Shown here: positions 20,387 through 29,757 of the stretch, in pieces
Layout of the letters: the number at the start of each line of letters is the position of its first letter
Numbering within the stretch: the stretch's first letter is position 1
NCBI RefSeq assembly: GCF_003050705.1
Contig: NZ_QAOG01000005.1
Span: 275,062-339,061 of the forward strand
DNA from: Sphingomonas aurantiaca
GTDB lineage: Bacteria > Pseudomonadota > Alphaproteobacteria > Sphingomonadales > Sphingomonadaceae
Length of the DNA: 64,000 bases
Direction: 5' to 3'
Notes under the pieces: generated by a model
Seen by the model: the letters and a program-made list of their open reading frames with translations, nothing else
The model's database searches: none
Told to the model about the DNA's origin: nothing
Made by a program: the position numbers and the translations under genes

Positions 20387-21490
20387 ATGACCCTCGACAC
20401 CTATCTCCCGCTTGGCCGCTCCGGCCTTCTCGTCAGCCCGCTGGCGCTTGGCACGATGACCTTCGGTACGCCGCGATGGGGTCTGGACGAGAGCGGCAGC
20501 CGTGCGGTGTTCGATCGCTACACTGATCTCGGTGGAAATTTCATCGACACCGCAGACGTTTATGCAGGCGGGCGATCGGAAGAGATGGTCGGCAGTTTCG
20601 TCGCCGCACAATCGTCGCGCGATCGGCTGGTGATCGCGACGAAATCGGGGTTTGCGACCGGTCATGGCTATCATGCAGGCGGCAATGGCGCGCGCCACAT
20701 TCTAGCGTCCGTCGAAGGATCGCTCCGCCGCCTCCGGACGGACTTCATCGACCTGTACTGGGTGCATGTCTGGGACGGCGTCACCCCCGCCGAGGAACTG
20801 CTGCGGACGATGACCGCGCTCGTTGCAGCGGGCAAGATCCGCTATTGGGGCATATCCAACACACCGGCCTGGTACGTCGCCGAACTTGCGACGCTGGCGC
20901 GAGTCCAGGGGGATCCGGCGCCGATCGGTCTGCAATATTTCTATTCGCTGGTCGAACGCGGGGTCGAAGCCGAGCATCTGCCGCTCGCGCGATCGGCGGG
21001 CATGGGTTTCGTGCCCTGGAGCCCCCTCGCCTATGGCATGCTCACCGGCAAATATGACCGCGCGACCGTCGAGGCGGGTCCGAAGCGCGCGGGCGGCGTC
21101 CCCAACCAGGCCGGGCAGGACGACACGGCGCGGCCCGTCGACGACAAGCGTCTCGATGGCGACAATCCGTTCGGCGACACGTTGTTCACCGAGCGCAACT
21201 GGCAGATCGTCGACGAACTGAAGCGCATCGCAGCAGAGATTAACGAGACGCCGGCGCGCGTCGCGCTGTCCTGGGTGGTCGGGCAGCCCGGGGTTGCATC
21301 AACGCTGCTGGGCGTGAGCCGGGCGGAGCAGGTAACCGACAATGTCGCCGCACTCAGCCTCACCCTGCCACCCGAGCACCGTGCGGCTCTCGATGCGGCG
21401 AGCGGTGGCAACCTGCCGTTTCTTTACGGCCTGTTCGCCCCTGCCGTGCGCAATCAAGTCGTCTTCGGCGGCGGAGACGTTCGAAGCTGA
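20387..21490 (+). CDS. Aldo/keto reductase
   Basis: 367 residues from ATG 20387 with AGGA 8 bases upstream. TIM-barrel AKR motifs: GTMTFG, catalytic D-x4-Y in NFIDTADVYAGGRSEEMVG, lysine in IATKSGF, and the C-terminal NADPH motif region (LGVSRAEQVTDNVAALSL). It reduces carbonyls with NADPH; the natural substrate is not evident. Divergent from the LysR gene that probably controls it. The open frame extends to 20315 but that part has no AKR similarity. Confidence 0.9.
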   Translation: MTLDTYLPLGRSGLLVSPLALGTMTFGTPRWGLDESGSRAVFDRYTDLGGNFIDTADVYAGGRSEEMVGSFVAAQSSRDRLVIATKSGFATGHGYHAGGNGARHILASVEGSLRRLRTDFIDLYWVHVWDGVTPAEELLRTMTALVAAGKIRYWGISNTPAWYVAELATLARVQGDPAPIGLQYFYSLVERGVEAEHLPLARSAGMGFVPWSPLAYGMLTGKYDRATVEAGPKRAGGVPNQAGQDDTARPVDDKRLDGDNPFGDTLFTERNWQIVDELKRIAAEINETPARVALSWVVGQPGVASTLLGVSRAEQVTDNVAALSLTLPPEHRAALDAASGGNLPFLYGLFAPAVRNQVVFGGGDVRS

Positions 21491-21621
21491 AACTTCATCC
21501 TCGAGCCGGCAGCCAGAGCCTAAAGTCTGCGCCTGGGCCGGCTCCAATCGACGAGCCTGGCGTTTGGGGCCCTTCGGTCAGCTGCAAGTTCAGTCGCTGC
21601 ACGCCGGCACGGACGGATATC

Positions 21622-21952
21622 ATGCGGATCGGAATCATCGATGCGGGGATGGCAGGCCTGTCCTACGCCCAAGCGCTCCGTCATCAGGACCACAATGCCA
21701 TTGTGTTCGATAAAAGCCGCGGGCCCGGTGGCCGTATGTCTACCCGTTGCATCGACACGCCGCTGGGTGATGTTGCGTTCGATCAAGGCGCGCAAGGGCT
21801 GGACGGCGCGCGCGCCTGACGAGGATTTCGCGGGGGCCGCCGAAGAATGGAACAAGTGGTTCGACGCCGATCCTTCAGCACGGCAAGGCGCCAAGATGCC
21901 AGTGCGGATCGCTGGAATGAAAGTGCCGATTGCGATGATCGCTGAAGCCTAA
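21622..21952 (+). pseudogene. FAD/NAD(P)-dependent oxidoreductase fragment (renalase-like)
   Basis: The start MRIGIIDAGMAGLSYAQAL is a Rossmann dinucleotide fold (usual GAGMAG changed to DAGMAG), followed by FDKSRGPGGRMSTR. Similarity then jumps to another frame near base 21785 (TARAPDEDFAGAAEEW) and ends by about 21880. Intact members are over 300 aa. Frameshift plus 3' deletion make it a pseudogene. Confidence 0.75.
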
Positions 21953-22029
21953 CATGACTCGCCGAACTGCTACGCTGCGCTCAGCATTGGCACCATTAGA
22001 CCCAGTTATGGACATTCGCGGGCAACTCT

Positions 22030-22060
22030 CTGCCGTCCGGTTTCGGACATTCGTTAATCA
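22030..22060 (+). repeat. Dispersed intergenic repeat core
   Basis: GTTTCGGACATTCGTTAATC in the gap between alkB and the FAD pseudogene, same orientation as the other copies. Confidence 0.55.
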
Positions 22061-22087
22061 GATCTCTGCGGTACGGCATGTTACGCT

Positions 22088-22687
22088 CTAAGCGCGGGAT
22101 ATGGGTTCTCCAGCCAAATTCTTTCGCCCGATCATAGACAGACTGCGGAATGTGATCGACCACCGAGGTCGGTCCATCTCGACAATACTGTGTTCCCATT
22201 CGTGGCGAGCAGCTCCGCTTAATTGGTAAGCGGCGCGGGGATCGAGCGGGGCAGTAGCCCGCTCGAAGCCACCTTTGCACCGGCGTCTGAAGCGCATCGT
22301 CGCAGACTCGCCGAGCGATATGCCGATGACATCCTCATATACCGGTCGATCACAGTGCCAGCCGATGCCTGCGCCAGGATCATACCGGATCAGCAGTGCC
22401 TGAACGAGAAGGGTCGGGTCCAGCTGGGCAAAACGTGCCGCGCGGTCCCTGATCGAAAGCAGCCAATCGGGAAGCGGTTCGGCAGCCACCGGACGTCCCG
22501 CCTCGAAATCATAACTCCACCCGAATGACGTGGTGAGGCGCCTGCCGGTCCAGCCCTGGAACTTGAACGGGGTCGGATCGGTCGCATCGATCCGCGCGAT
22601 CAGTGCCCGCTCCTCGTCCCGATCAAGGAAGTCGGGACATGCACGAAGCCCAGGTAGTACCGGCATATCGAAAAGGTCGAGCATCAT
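22088..22687 (-). CDS. alkB: AlkB-type 2-oxoglutarate-dependent dioxygenase
   Basis: 199 residues from the ATGATG at 22687. Fe(II) ligands H111 and D113 (GWHCDRPVYEDVIG) and H166 (HEWEHSI), plus the 2-oxoglutarate arginines in RPRWSITFR (R175, R181). It repairs alkylated bases by oxidative demethylation; length and short N-terminus fit the AlkB/ALKBH-like DNA repair type. Its start codon overlaps the dinB stop, so both are made from one transcript under the SOS box at 23802. The same frame is open far upstream, antisense-like and not part of the gene. Confidence 0.9.
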   Translation of the reverse strand: MMLDLFDMPVLPGLRACPDFLDRDEERALIARIDATDPTPFKFQGWTGRRLTTSFGWSYDFEAGRPVAAEPLPDWLLSIRDRAARFAQLDPTLLVQALLIRYDPGAGIGWHCDRPVYEDVIGISLGESATMRFRRRCKGGFERATAPLDPRAAYQLSGAARHEWEHSIVEMDRPRWSITFRSLSMIGRKNLAGEPISRA

Positions 22688-23778
22688 GCTGCCGCGGCCT
22701 CTTCGAAGATCGGCAATTGCTCCACTTCTGCCGCCGTCGCCTCGGCAAAGTTCGACACCGTTACGCCAACGAGCCTGATCCCCTTGGCCGCGGGAAGAAC
22801 CGAGCGCAAGAGATCGATCGCCGCCTGACGCAACTGATCGTGGTTCGTCACAACCGACGGTTGGCTGCGGCTCCGCGTGATCTGCTGAAAATCGGCGTAT
22901 TTGATTTTCACAGTGACCGTCCGGCCGAACGCTTGGCGCCGTTCGCACCAGTTCCAGACATCGTCCGCCATCCGCAGCACCCCGGTTTCGATCTCGCTCT
23001 CGTCCGTCAGATCGCGGTCGAACGTCGTTTCCGAACCTGACGACTTGCGAACCCGGTTCGGATTGACGGAACGCGTGTCCCGCGCACGAGCGATGCCGTA
23101 ATACCATTCGGCGGAACTGCCGAAATGCCGCCGCAGGAAGTCCAGCGACTGTGCGCGAAGATCGGCTCCCGTCTCGATACCGAGCCGCTTCATCTTGGCC
23201 GCGGTGACAGGACCGACGCCGTGAAACCGGGCGACCGGCAACGTTTCGACCCAGGCCGACCCCATGTCCGGAGTGACCGCAAACTGACCGTTCGGCTTGC
23301 GGTGATCGGACGCGATCTTCGCGAGGAACTTGTTGTACGAAATCCCCGCGGATGCCGTCAGTCCGGTCTCGCGGAATATGTCCGCACGGATGGCTTTCGC
23401 GGTGAGCCACGCCGTCGGCAGGCCCACCTTGTTGTAGGTGACATCGAGATAAGCCTCGTCCAGCGATAACGGCTGGATCAAGGTCGTGTAGCGCGAGAAT
23501 ACCGCGTGAATTTGTCGAGACACCCGCTGGTAAACTTCGAAGCGTGGCGGCACGAATATCAGGTTCGGACAGCGACGTTGTGCCGTCACCGAAGGCAAGG
23601 CGGACTTCACCCCGTATTCGCGCGCCTCATAGCTGGCGGCCGCGACGACGCCACGAGCCCCCGCGTGGCCGACCGCAACCGGCTGGCCTCGGAGCGCCGG
23701 ATTGTCCCGCTGCTCCACGGAGGCAAAGAAGGCGTCCATATCGACGTGAATGATCTTGCGGCTGGGCTCGACGACCAT
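22684..23778 (-). CDS. dinB: DNA polymerase IV
   Basis: 364 residues from ATG 23778. Y-family signatures: IIHVDMDAFFASVEQ with the metal aspartates, SLDEAYLDVT, and the little-finger end VRLVGVTVSNF. Start chosen at MVVEPSRKIIHVDM because this is the usual beginning of the family. It performs error-prone bypass of lesions such as N2-dG adducts. An alphaproteobacterial LexA box lies 24 bases upstream. Coupled to alkB, which makes a small alkylation tolerance and repair operon. Confidence 0.95.
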   Translation of the reverse strand: MVVEPSRKIIHVDMDAFFASVEQRDNPALRGQPVAVGHAGARGVVAAASYEAREYGVKSALPSVTAQRRCPNLIFVPPRFEVYQRVSRQIHAVFSRYTTLIQPLSLDEAYLDVTYNKVGLPTAWLTAKAIRADIFRETGLTASAGISYNKFLAKIASDHRKPNGQFAVTPDMGSAWVETLPVARFHGVGPVTAAKMKRLGIETGADLRAQSLDFLRRHFGSSAEWYYGIARARDTRSVNPNRVRKSSGSETTFDRDLTDESEIETGVLRMADDVWNWCERRQAFGRTVTVKIKYADFQQITRSRSQPSVVTNHDQLRQAAIDLLRSVLPAAKGIRLVGVTVSNFAEATAAEVEQLPIFEEAAAA

Positions 23779-23801
23779 GGTCGAGCGGAATATCGCAAAA
23801 C

Positions 23802-23816
23802 GAACGAATGGGGAAC
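23802..23816 (-). promoter_or_regulatory. LexA (SOS) box of dinB-alkB
   Basis: In the dinB direction the sequence reads GTTC-CCCATTC-GTTC, an exact match to the alphaproteobacterial GTTC-N7-GTTC SOS box, 24 bases before the start codon. Confidence 0.85.
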
Positions 23817-23987
23817 ACTGTTTCTGGCGTGTGTATCCCACGCCGCGTCGTCAGCTCGAACGAGACCTCGATCGGACATGTTTGTGCAACATGGATTATC
23901 TTCGCCAGCTCCAATTCCATATCCCATTGAGCCAATGGGATTTGAGTCCATTCTCCCGGAGCGTGAGCCTGAAGAGGACACGCTGAA

Positions 23988-26396
23988 ATGACAAATGGGG
24001 GCAGAATGCTAGTATCCGTGCGATCCGGCTTTTTAATTCTTACGACCGTAGCCCTGCCCTGCCCCTTGCTGGCACAAACGGTGCCCGTGGACGTGCCATC
24101 AGCCCCCGCGCCTGCCGAAAGTGCGGATGCTTCCGGCGACATCGTCGTCACGGCGCTCCGTCGCCAATCGACGGTACAGACCACGCCAATCGCCATCTCG
24201 GCGCTGGGGGAAGGCCAGTTGGCCAAGCTCGGCGCGACGACCATTGCCGATATCATTCGGCAAGTCCCGGGACTGCAGCTGACGGAGAGCGATTCAGGAC
24301 GCACGCGCGTTTCGATCCGCGGCGTTCAGGCGGCCGGCGAAAGCACTGTCGGGCTGTATTACGGCGAAACGCCGCTGACCGGTCCTTCCGGGACGAATTC
24401 GGACCCCGCCGGAAACACGCCGAACCTCAATCTCTTCGATGTCGAACGCGTCGAAGTCCTGCGCGGACCGCAGGGTACGCTCTACGGATCCGGATCGATG
24501 GGCGGCACTCTGCGCGTGCTGTTCAACCAGCCCGATGCGAGCAAATACGAAGGTACCGCGGAGCTGCAGGCGACCACCACGCAGAACGGCGGCATCGGCT
24601 ATTTCGTGAAGGGTGCGCTCAACGTCCCGATCATCGCGGACAAGCTCGCGCTGCGCGTCGTCGGCTACCGCGAGCGGCAAGGCGGTTATGTCGACTACAC
24701 GCTGCTCGATCGTAAGAACACCAATCGCGCAACCCTCGAAGGCGGTCGCGTCATGCTGGGCTTCACGCCGAGCGACGATGTTTCCATCACCGCGACCGCG
24801 TTGCTGCAGACCCAGAATATCGACGGCACCGCGCAGTATAACTCGGTCCTCGGGCCGTTCCGCGCGGACTTCCAGATATTCCAGCCGTGGCACGACAAGC
24901 TGCAACTCTACAACGGCGTCGGGCGGTTCAATCTAGGCTTCGCGACCCTGACGACTAGCGCGTCCTGGTATCGCTGGAACGTCGAGAGCACCAACGACAA
25001 CAATGCCGCGTTCGCCAGCGTCGTTTCAGGCGCACGGTGGTGTCCGCTCTACACCCGCGTCGCGCTGGGCATTCCCACGACGACCTGTACCCCTGCACAA
25101 CGTACCGCATATCAGGCCTATGCCCGGTCGAAGGCACCGTTCGGTGCCTACCAGCCGCGCTATGTCCGGAACTTCATCCAGGAAGCACGGCTCGGCTCGA
25201 ACGGGAATGGCCCACTCAGCTACACCGTCGGCGTGTTTCACGAGGATCGCTTCGACCGGGTAGACACCCGGCCCTTTGCCGGCGACCCGGTCAGTGGAGG
25301 GCAGCGCGATCCGGTCGACAATCTGGGCGGTCGCAACATCCTGACCAGCGTCAAGCAGACCGCGTTCTTCGGCGAAGTCGGTTACCGGTTGCTGTCGCCG
25401 CTGACCCTGACGGTCGGCCTGCGCCACTTCGATTATACCAAGACCGTCGGCGGCGAGTATCTCGGCTACAACTTCACCAACGGGCAGGAACCGCGCCCCT
25501 ATGAGGAAACCAAGGCCAATGCCAAGGGCTGGGTAAAGAAGTTCAACGCCGAACTGCGCGTCACGCGTGACGCCCTGGTCTACGCCAACGCAGCGCAGGG
25601 GTTTCGTCCCGGCGGCGCCAACAACATTCCCAATCTGCCGGCGCAGTATCTCGTCTACCGTCCGGACTCGCTGTGGAATTATGAGCTCGGCGCGAAGACG
25701 TCGTGGTTCGACCGGAAGGCAACGCTCAACGTCGCGATCTATCGGACCGACTGGGACGAGGTACAGACCTCGGTATCGACGCTCCAGCAGGGCGGTGGCA
25801 ATTTTAACTTCATCTACAATCTCGCCGGCGTTCGGGTCGAGGGTGTCGAGGTCGAAGCAATCGTTCGCCCCGTCCGCCACCTCACCATCAATGGCAGCGT
25901 CAACTACAACGACGCCAAGCTGACCTCGGACCAGGTCGATTCCACCGGGTTCATCAATGCTCCCGGCCGCATCGGCGATACGCTTGCGTACATCCCGAAG
26001 ACGACGGCGTCGGCTGGTGTCGAGTATTCCCCGCCCCTGACGGATACGCTGACGGCTCTGGTACGGTTCGACTGGACCTATACCGGGCGGATGAACACCG
26101 AATTGCGAGAGACCAATGCGTTCTATCGCGAGATCGGCAACTTCAGCATCTTCAACGCGCGCATCGGCGTCGATGCGCAGAACGGGCTTGCTGTTTCGCT
26201 GTTCGCGAACAACGTCTTCAACAAATACGGCCTGAACCGGGTTGCCTCCGCTACCGGCGTACCGGACTATTACGTCAGTTCGCGACCCCGGACGATCGGC
26301 ATCAACGCCCGCAAGAGCTTCCGAAGACCACCTGCCGGGTCGACGGCGTCACCGTTCCCGGCCCTTTACCCAATCTCATCGACCAGGAAGACATAG
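23988..26396 (+). CDS. TonB-dependent outer-membrane receptor
   Basis: 802 residues with a signal peptide (LILTTVALPCPLLAQ). A TonB-box-like DIVVTALRR at about residue 51 is followed by the plug (IRQVPGLQLTESDSG, VEVLRGPQGTLYGSGSMGG) and a 22-strand barrel. Energy-dependent import of a large ligand is expected; its identity is unknown. One base separates its stop from the M20 peptidase start, so the ligand may be a peptide or amide. Oddly, the expected C-terminal phenylalanine (NARKSF) is followed by 24 more residues. Confidence 0.92.
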   Translation: MTNGGRMLVSVRSGFLILTTVALPCPLLAQTVPVDVPSAPAPAESADASGDIVVTALRRQSTVQTTPIAISALGEGQLAKLGATTIADIIRQVPGLQLTESDSGRTRVSIRGVQAAGESTVGLYYGETPLTGPSGTNSDPAGNTPNLNLFDVERVEVLRGPQGTLYGSGSMGGTLRVLFNQPDASKYEGTAELQATTTQNGGIGYFVKGALNVPIIADKLALRVVGYRERQGGYVDYTLLDRKNTNRATLEGGRVMLGFTPSDDVSITATALLQTQNIDGTAQYNSVLGPFRADFQIFQPWHDKLQLYNGVGRFNLGFATLTTSASWYRWNVESTNDNNAAFASVVSGARWCPLYTRVALGIPTTTCTPAQRTAYQAYARSKAPFGAYQPRYVRNFIQEARLGSNGNGPLSYTVGVFHEDRFDRVDTRPFAGDPVSGGQRDPVDNLGGRNILTSVKQTAFFGEVGYRLLSPLTLTVGLRHFDYTKTVGGEYLGYNFTNGQEPRPYEETKANAKGWVKKFNAELRVTRDALVYANAAQGFRPGGANNIPNLPAQYLVYRPDSLWNYELGAKTSWFDRKATLNVAIYRTDWDEVQTSVSTLQQGGGNFNFIYNLAGVRVEGVEVEAIVRPVRHLTINGSVNYNDAKLTSDQVDSTGFINAPGRIGDTLAYIPKTTASAGVEYSPPLTDTLTALVRFDWTYTGRMNTELRETNAFYREIGNFSIFNARIGVDAQNGLAVSLFANNVFNKYGLNRVASATGVPDYYVSSRPRTIGINARKSFRRPPAGSTASPFPALYPISSTRKT

Positions 26397-26397
26397 C

Positions 26398-27822
26398 ATG
26401 AAGCACATTGCGCCTGCCCTGATGGCGACCGTCGCCCTGATCCTGCCACTCGCTGCGACCGCTCAGGGAGCAACGGAACGTCCCGATCGAACGGCCTTTC
26501 GCAGCCTTTACAAGGAACTGGTCGAGACGAACACGACCTCGTCGGTCGGCGACTGCACGAAGGCCGCGCAGCAGGTTGCGGCCCGGCTGCGCACGGCCGG
26601 CTTCACCGACCGTGATCTCACACTGTACGTGCCAGACGGCCGCCCGCGCGACGGGGGCCTCGTAGCGACCTACGCAGGATCGAACGCCAAGGAGCCAGCG
26701 CTGCTGCTACTCGCGCATATCGACGTCGTCGAGGCCAAGCGCGAGGATTGGGTCCGCGACCCCTTCACGCTGATCGAGGAGGACGGCTATTTCTACGCGC
26801 GCGGTAGTAGCGACGACAAGGCTCAGGCTGCGATCTTCTCGGACACGCTGATCCGCTGGAAGCAGTCGGGGTTCAAGCCACGCCGTACCGTGAAACTCGC
26901 GCTGACCTGCGGCGAAGAAGGGACGAACGAACGCGTGCTCAATGGTGCTGGCTGGCTGGTCGACAACCGGCCGGAACTGGTGAAGGCCGGCTTTGCGTTC
27001 AACGAAGGCGGCGGTGGCCGAACGGCACCTGGCGGAGGCCCGGAGACGCTCGGCGTCCAAGTGTCGCAGAAATCGCCGCGCAACTTCAACCTCGAGGTCA
27101 CCAACCGCGGCGGACACAGTTCGCAACCGCAGCCAGATAACGCGATCTATCGCCTGGCTGCGGCTCTCACCAAGGTCAGCACACTGCAATTCCCCGTAAA
27201 CCTCAACCCCGTCTCGACGGCGTATCTGGCGCAGGCCGGCGCCCTGCGGAAGGATGCCATCGGGGCTGCGATGGTCCAGCTTTCGAAGCAGCCGAACGAC
27301 GCGCAGGCTGCAGCGCTGGTATCGTCGGACCTGAGTCTGAATCCTCTGCTCCGCACGACCTGCGTGGCGACCCTGATCGATGGTGGGCATGCCGCCAATG
27401 CCCTGCCCCAGCGCGTCACAGCCTCGATCAACTGTCGGATTGCCCCTGGCGAGACCGCGGATCAAACAAAGGCTGCCATCGAGCAAGTGATCGCTGACCC
27501 GCAGGTGCAGGTGCTCCGCAGCAAGATCCAGGAACGCCCTGTCGCAGTGACACCGCCGCTAGACCCCGCGATACTCAAACCGATCGCGGCGATCGGCGCG
27601 AAACACTTCCCAGGCATTCCCGTAATCCCGACGCAGTCGGCAGGGGCAACGGATGCAACGTACCTGAGCAAGCTAAACATCCCGACCTACGGCATTCCCG
27701 GGCTGTGGAACGATCCTGCGACGGCTGGCACGCATGGACTGAACGAGCGCATCTCGTCGGATGCCCTGTATCGTGGTCGCGACTACATTTATGATGTTGC
27801 GACCTACTTCGCATTACATTGA
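26398..27822 (+). CDS. Exported M20 family metallopeptidase
   Basis: 474 residues with a signal peptide (MKHIAPALMATVALILPLAATAQG). Zinc-peptidase motifs: LLAHIDVVEAKREDW (first metal histidine), GSSDDKAQ (bridging Asp region), CGEEGTNE (catalytic Glu pair), the dimerisation domain, and GATDATYL near the end. It should cleave small peptides, amides or N-acyl amino acids in the periplasm. It follows the TonB receptor with a one-base gap; together they look like an uptake-and-hydrolysis unit. Confidence 0.9.
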   Translation: MKHIAPALMATVALILPLAATAQGATERPDRTAFRSLYKELVETNTTSSVGDCTKAAQQVAARLRTAGFTDRDLTLYVPDGRPRDGGLVATYAGSNAKEPALLLLAHIDVVEAKREDWVRDPFTLIEEDGYFYARGSSDDKAQAAIFSDTLIRWKQSGFKPRRTVKLALTCGEEGTNERVLNGAGWLVDNRPELVKAGFAFNEGGGGRTAPGGGPETLGVQVSQKSPRNFNLEVTNRGGHSSQPQPDNAIYRLAAALTKVSTLQFPVNLNPVSTAYLAQAGALRKDAIGAAMVQLSKQPNDAQAAALVSSDLSLNPLLRTTCVATLIDGGHAANALPQRVTASINCRIAPGETADQTKAAIEQVIADPQVQVLRSKIQERPVAVTPPLDPAILKPIAAIGAKHFPGIPVIPTQSAGATDATYLSKLNIPTYGIPGLWNDPATAGTHGLNERISSDALYRGRDYIYDVATYFALH

Positions 27823-28101
27823 GAGACAGAAGGTTCAACGTGAACGGGCAGCGCAACACGGTCACGTTCAACATTTAATCTAGAACGAGACGCAGGTTTT
27901 TCTAACTCCGTTATTTATGAGAAGGGAGAATGCGCCGTTTAAAATAACTTGGCGACTAGGATGGTATTTTGCGTGACATCTGATCGCTCTGATCTCAACC
28001 GAAACCCAAGATAGAACGGCTTGCCGCGTATCTCAGAAGCTGCATTGCACCGCTGACCCGAAGAAGGCAGCTTACGTGATTGCAGAAAAGGAGACCGGAT
28101 T

Positions 28102-28671
28102 GTGTCTGTTGCTGTCTTGGAAAGCCATCGACTGTCGCTCATCGCGCTCGTCCCCGACAAGGCCGTCTCCATATTCGAACGGTTCCGGGAGTTTCCGCGG
28201 TTTGGCGATGCGCAGCATATCGCTGTTCGCAGCCGTACCGCTGCTGAGCGAACGGCGCTGGCGGCGCGGATCGATGCCGCCGTATCGGCATCCGATCGTG
28301 CCGTCATGCTCCTGGCGCAGGGCAGTGCCTGCGCGGCAGCCGCATGGTGGGCCCGACTGTCGCCGAAAGCCTATACCGCGAACGTTGCCGGTGCCTTGTT
28401 GGTCGCCCCCGAAGGCACGAGCTTGGACCACCGTAACTTCGCGGCGCCAAAAATCGGCTTGCCCTTCCCATCGATCGTCGTCGGCGCCGATGACGAAGCG
28501 CAGCGCCTGGGCGTGGAATGGGGCAGTCGCCTCATCGATGGCCCACTCCTGAACGCCGCGACGGCGCCGACCAACCGCCTGCGCGCCATCATCGAACGCT
28601 TCACCTCGGCTGTCGTCGAGCGCGACGTCGTTGCCGCGTATCGCATCATCCAGGCAATCGGGGACGCCTAG
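28102..28671 (+). CDS. RBBP9/YdeN-like alpha/beta hydrolase, probably inactive
   Basis: 189 residues from the GTG at 28102 (AAGGAG ribosome site). The middle matches RBBP9/YdeN serine hydrolases: a nucleophile-like AQGSACAAAAWWA, VAGALLVAP, and LPFPSIVVGADDEAQRLG. The N-terminal P-loop-like part usual in the family is replaced, and where GHIN with the catalytic His is expected there is GPLLNAATAP. It may therefore be a diverged or non-catalytic member. It precedes the desaturase by 195 bp on the same strand. Confidence 0.6.
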   Translation: MSVAVLESHRLSLIALVPDKAVSIFERFREFPRFGDAQHIAVRSRTAAERTALAARIDAAVSASDRAVMLLAQGSACAAAAWWARLSPKAYTANVAGALLVAPEGTSLDHRNFAAPKIGLPFPSIVVGADDEAQRLGVEWGSRLIDGPLLNAATAPTNRLRAIIERFTSAVVERDVVAAYRIIQAIGDA

Positions 28672-28866
28672 CTGGACGCCGGCTGCCCAGTAAGACCTGC
28701 CGAACGTCAGGCAATGTGAGCGCTCTGTCGAAGATCATACTTCGTGTTTGGGGTCGGCGGGCCCGCGTATCTTCGTGACGAAGCAAACCTATCCCAGCCG
28801 CGCACCTTTGCTTGCTTTGAATTCCCATCACTCTGGGGGATGTTAGCATCAGCCAAGGAGTTGGAT

Positions 28867-29757
28867 ATGCGTAATCTCTTCGCAAGGATGTCCGTCATCG
28901 AGTGGCCCACGCTCACGGTCGCGGCGCTGATCTACGCCAGCTGGATCGCGCTTACCGCGTTTCACGCGCAGGTTCCGATGCCCGTACTGATCGTCCTCGG
29001 CGGATGGTTTATCGCCTGGCAGGGATCGCTGCAGCACGAGACGATCCACGGCCATCCGACCGGGATCGGCCGGATCGACAGTGCAATTGGATTTGCCCCC
29101 TTGTCACTCTGGCTGCCGTATCGGCTGTATCGTCGAAGCCATATTGCGCATCACGGTGCCGAGGTGATCACCGATCCCCGACACGATCCTGAATCGCGCT
29201 ACCACCTCTCCCGACACGACGCCCTCATCGCCTCGCTACAATCGACCGTGGTTGGCCAGATGATCTTCGGCCCGGCATTGTCGATCGGCCGATTCCTATT
29301 CAGCGAGGCGCGCCGCGCCGTTCGCAACCCTGTTGCTGTCGCGCGGGACTGGGTGCCGCATCTGATCGGCGTAGCTGCGATCTTGTGGTGGCTGGATCAT
29401 GTCGGACTGAGCCTCGCCAAGTATGTGCTGGCATTCGTCTATCCGGGCACCGCGCTGACGATGCTGCGCTCCTATGCCGAGCATCGTGCCGACCTCACGA
29501 GTCCCGGACGCGCCGCCATCGTCGAGCGCGGCGGCCTGTTCGCGCTGCTGTACCTCAACAACAATCTCCATGCCGCGCATCACGAACGGCCGGGGCTCCC
29601 CTGGTATCGCCTCCCGTCCTATCACAGCAGTCACCGTGACCGGTTCGTGGCGCAGGGCGCGCCGGTCTATCGCGGCTATGGTGAGATCGTCCGGCGTTTC
29701 GCGTTTCGATCGCATGACGACATGCTCCATCCTGGTGCCCGGCAACATACCGCATGA
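28867..29757 (+). CDS. Membrane fatty acid desaturase-like di-iron protein
   Basis: 296 residues from ATG 28867 (AAGGAG 6 bases before). Three histidine boxes of the membrane desaturase/hydroxylase family are present: HETIH, HIAHH and HAAHH, with hydrophobic spans between them (LTVAALIYASWIAL, VLIVLGGWFIAWQ, LIGVAAILWWL). It should insert a double bond or hydroxyl in a lipid using a di-iron site. The stop overlaps the next gene by ATGA. Confidence 0.88.
   Translation: MRNLFARMSVIEWPTLTVAALIYASWIALTAFHAQVPMPVLIVLGGWFIAWQGSLQHETIHGHPTGIGRIDSAIGFAPLSLWLPYRLYRRSHIAHHGAEVITDPRHDPESRYHLSRHDALIASLQSTVVGQMIFGPALSIGRFLFSEARRAVRNPVAVARDWVPHLIGVAAILWWLDHVGLSLAKYVLAFVYPGTALTMLRSYAEHRADLTSPGRAAIVERGGLFALLYLNNNLHAAHHERPGLPWYRLPSYHSSHRDRFVAQGAPVYRGYGEIVRRFAFRSHDDMLHPGARQHTA

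Noticed and set aside
22690..23410. N-terminal 240 codons upstream of alkB in the same frame
   Set aside because: Antisense-like translation of dinB in another frame; alkB starts at the ATGATG at 22687.
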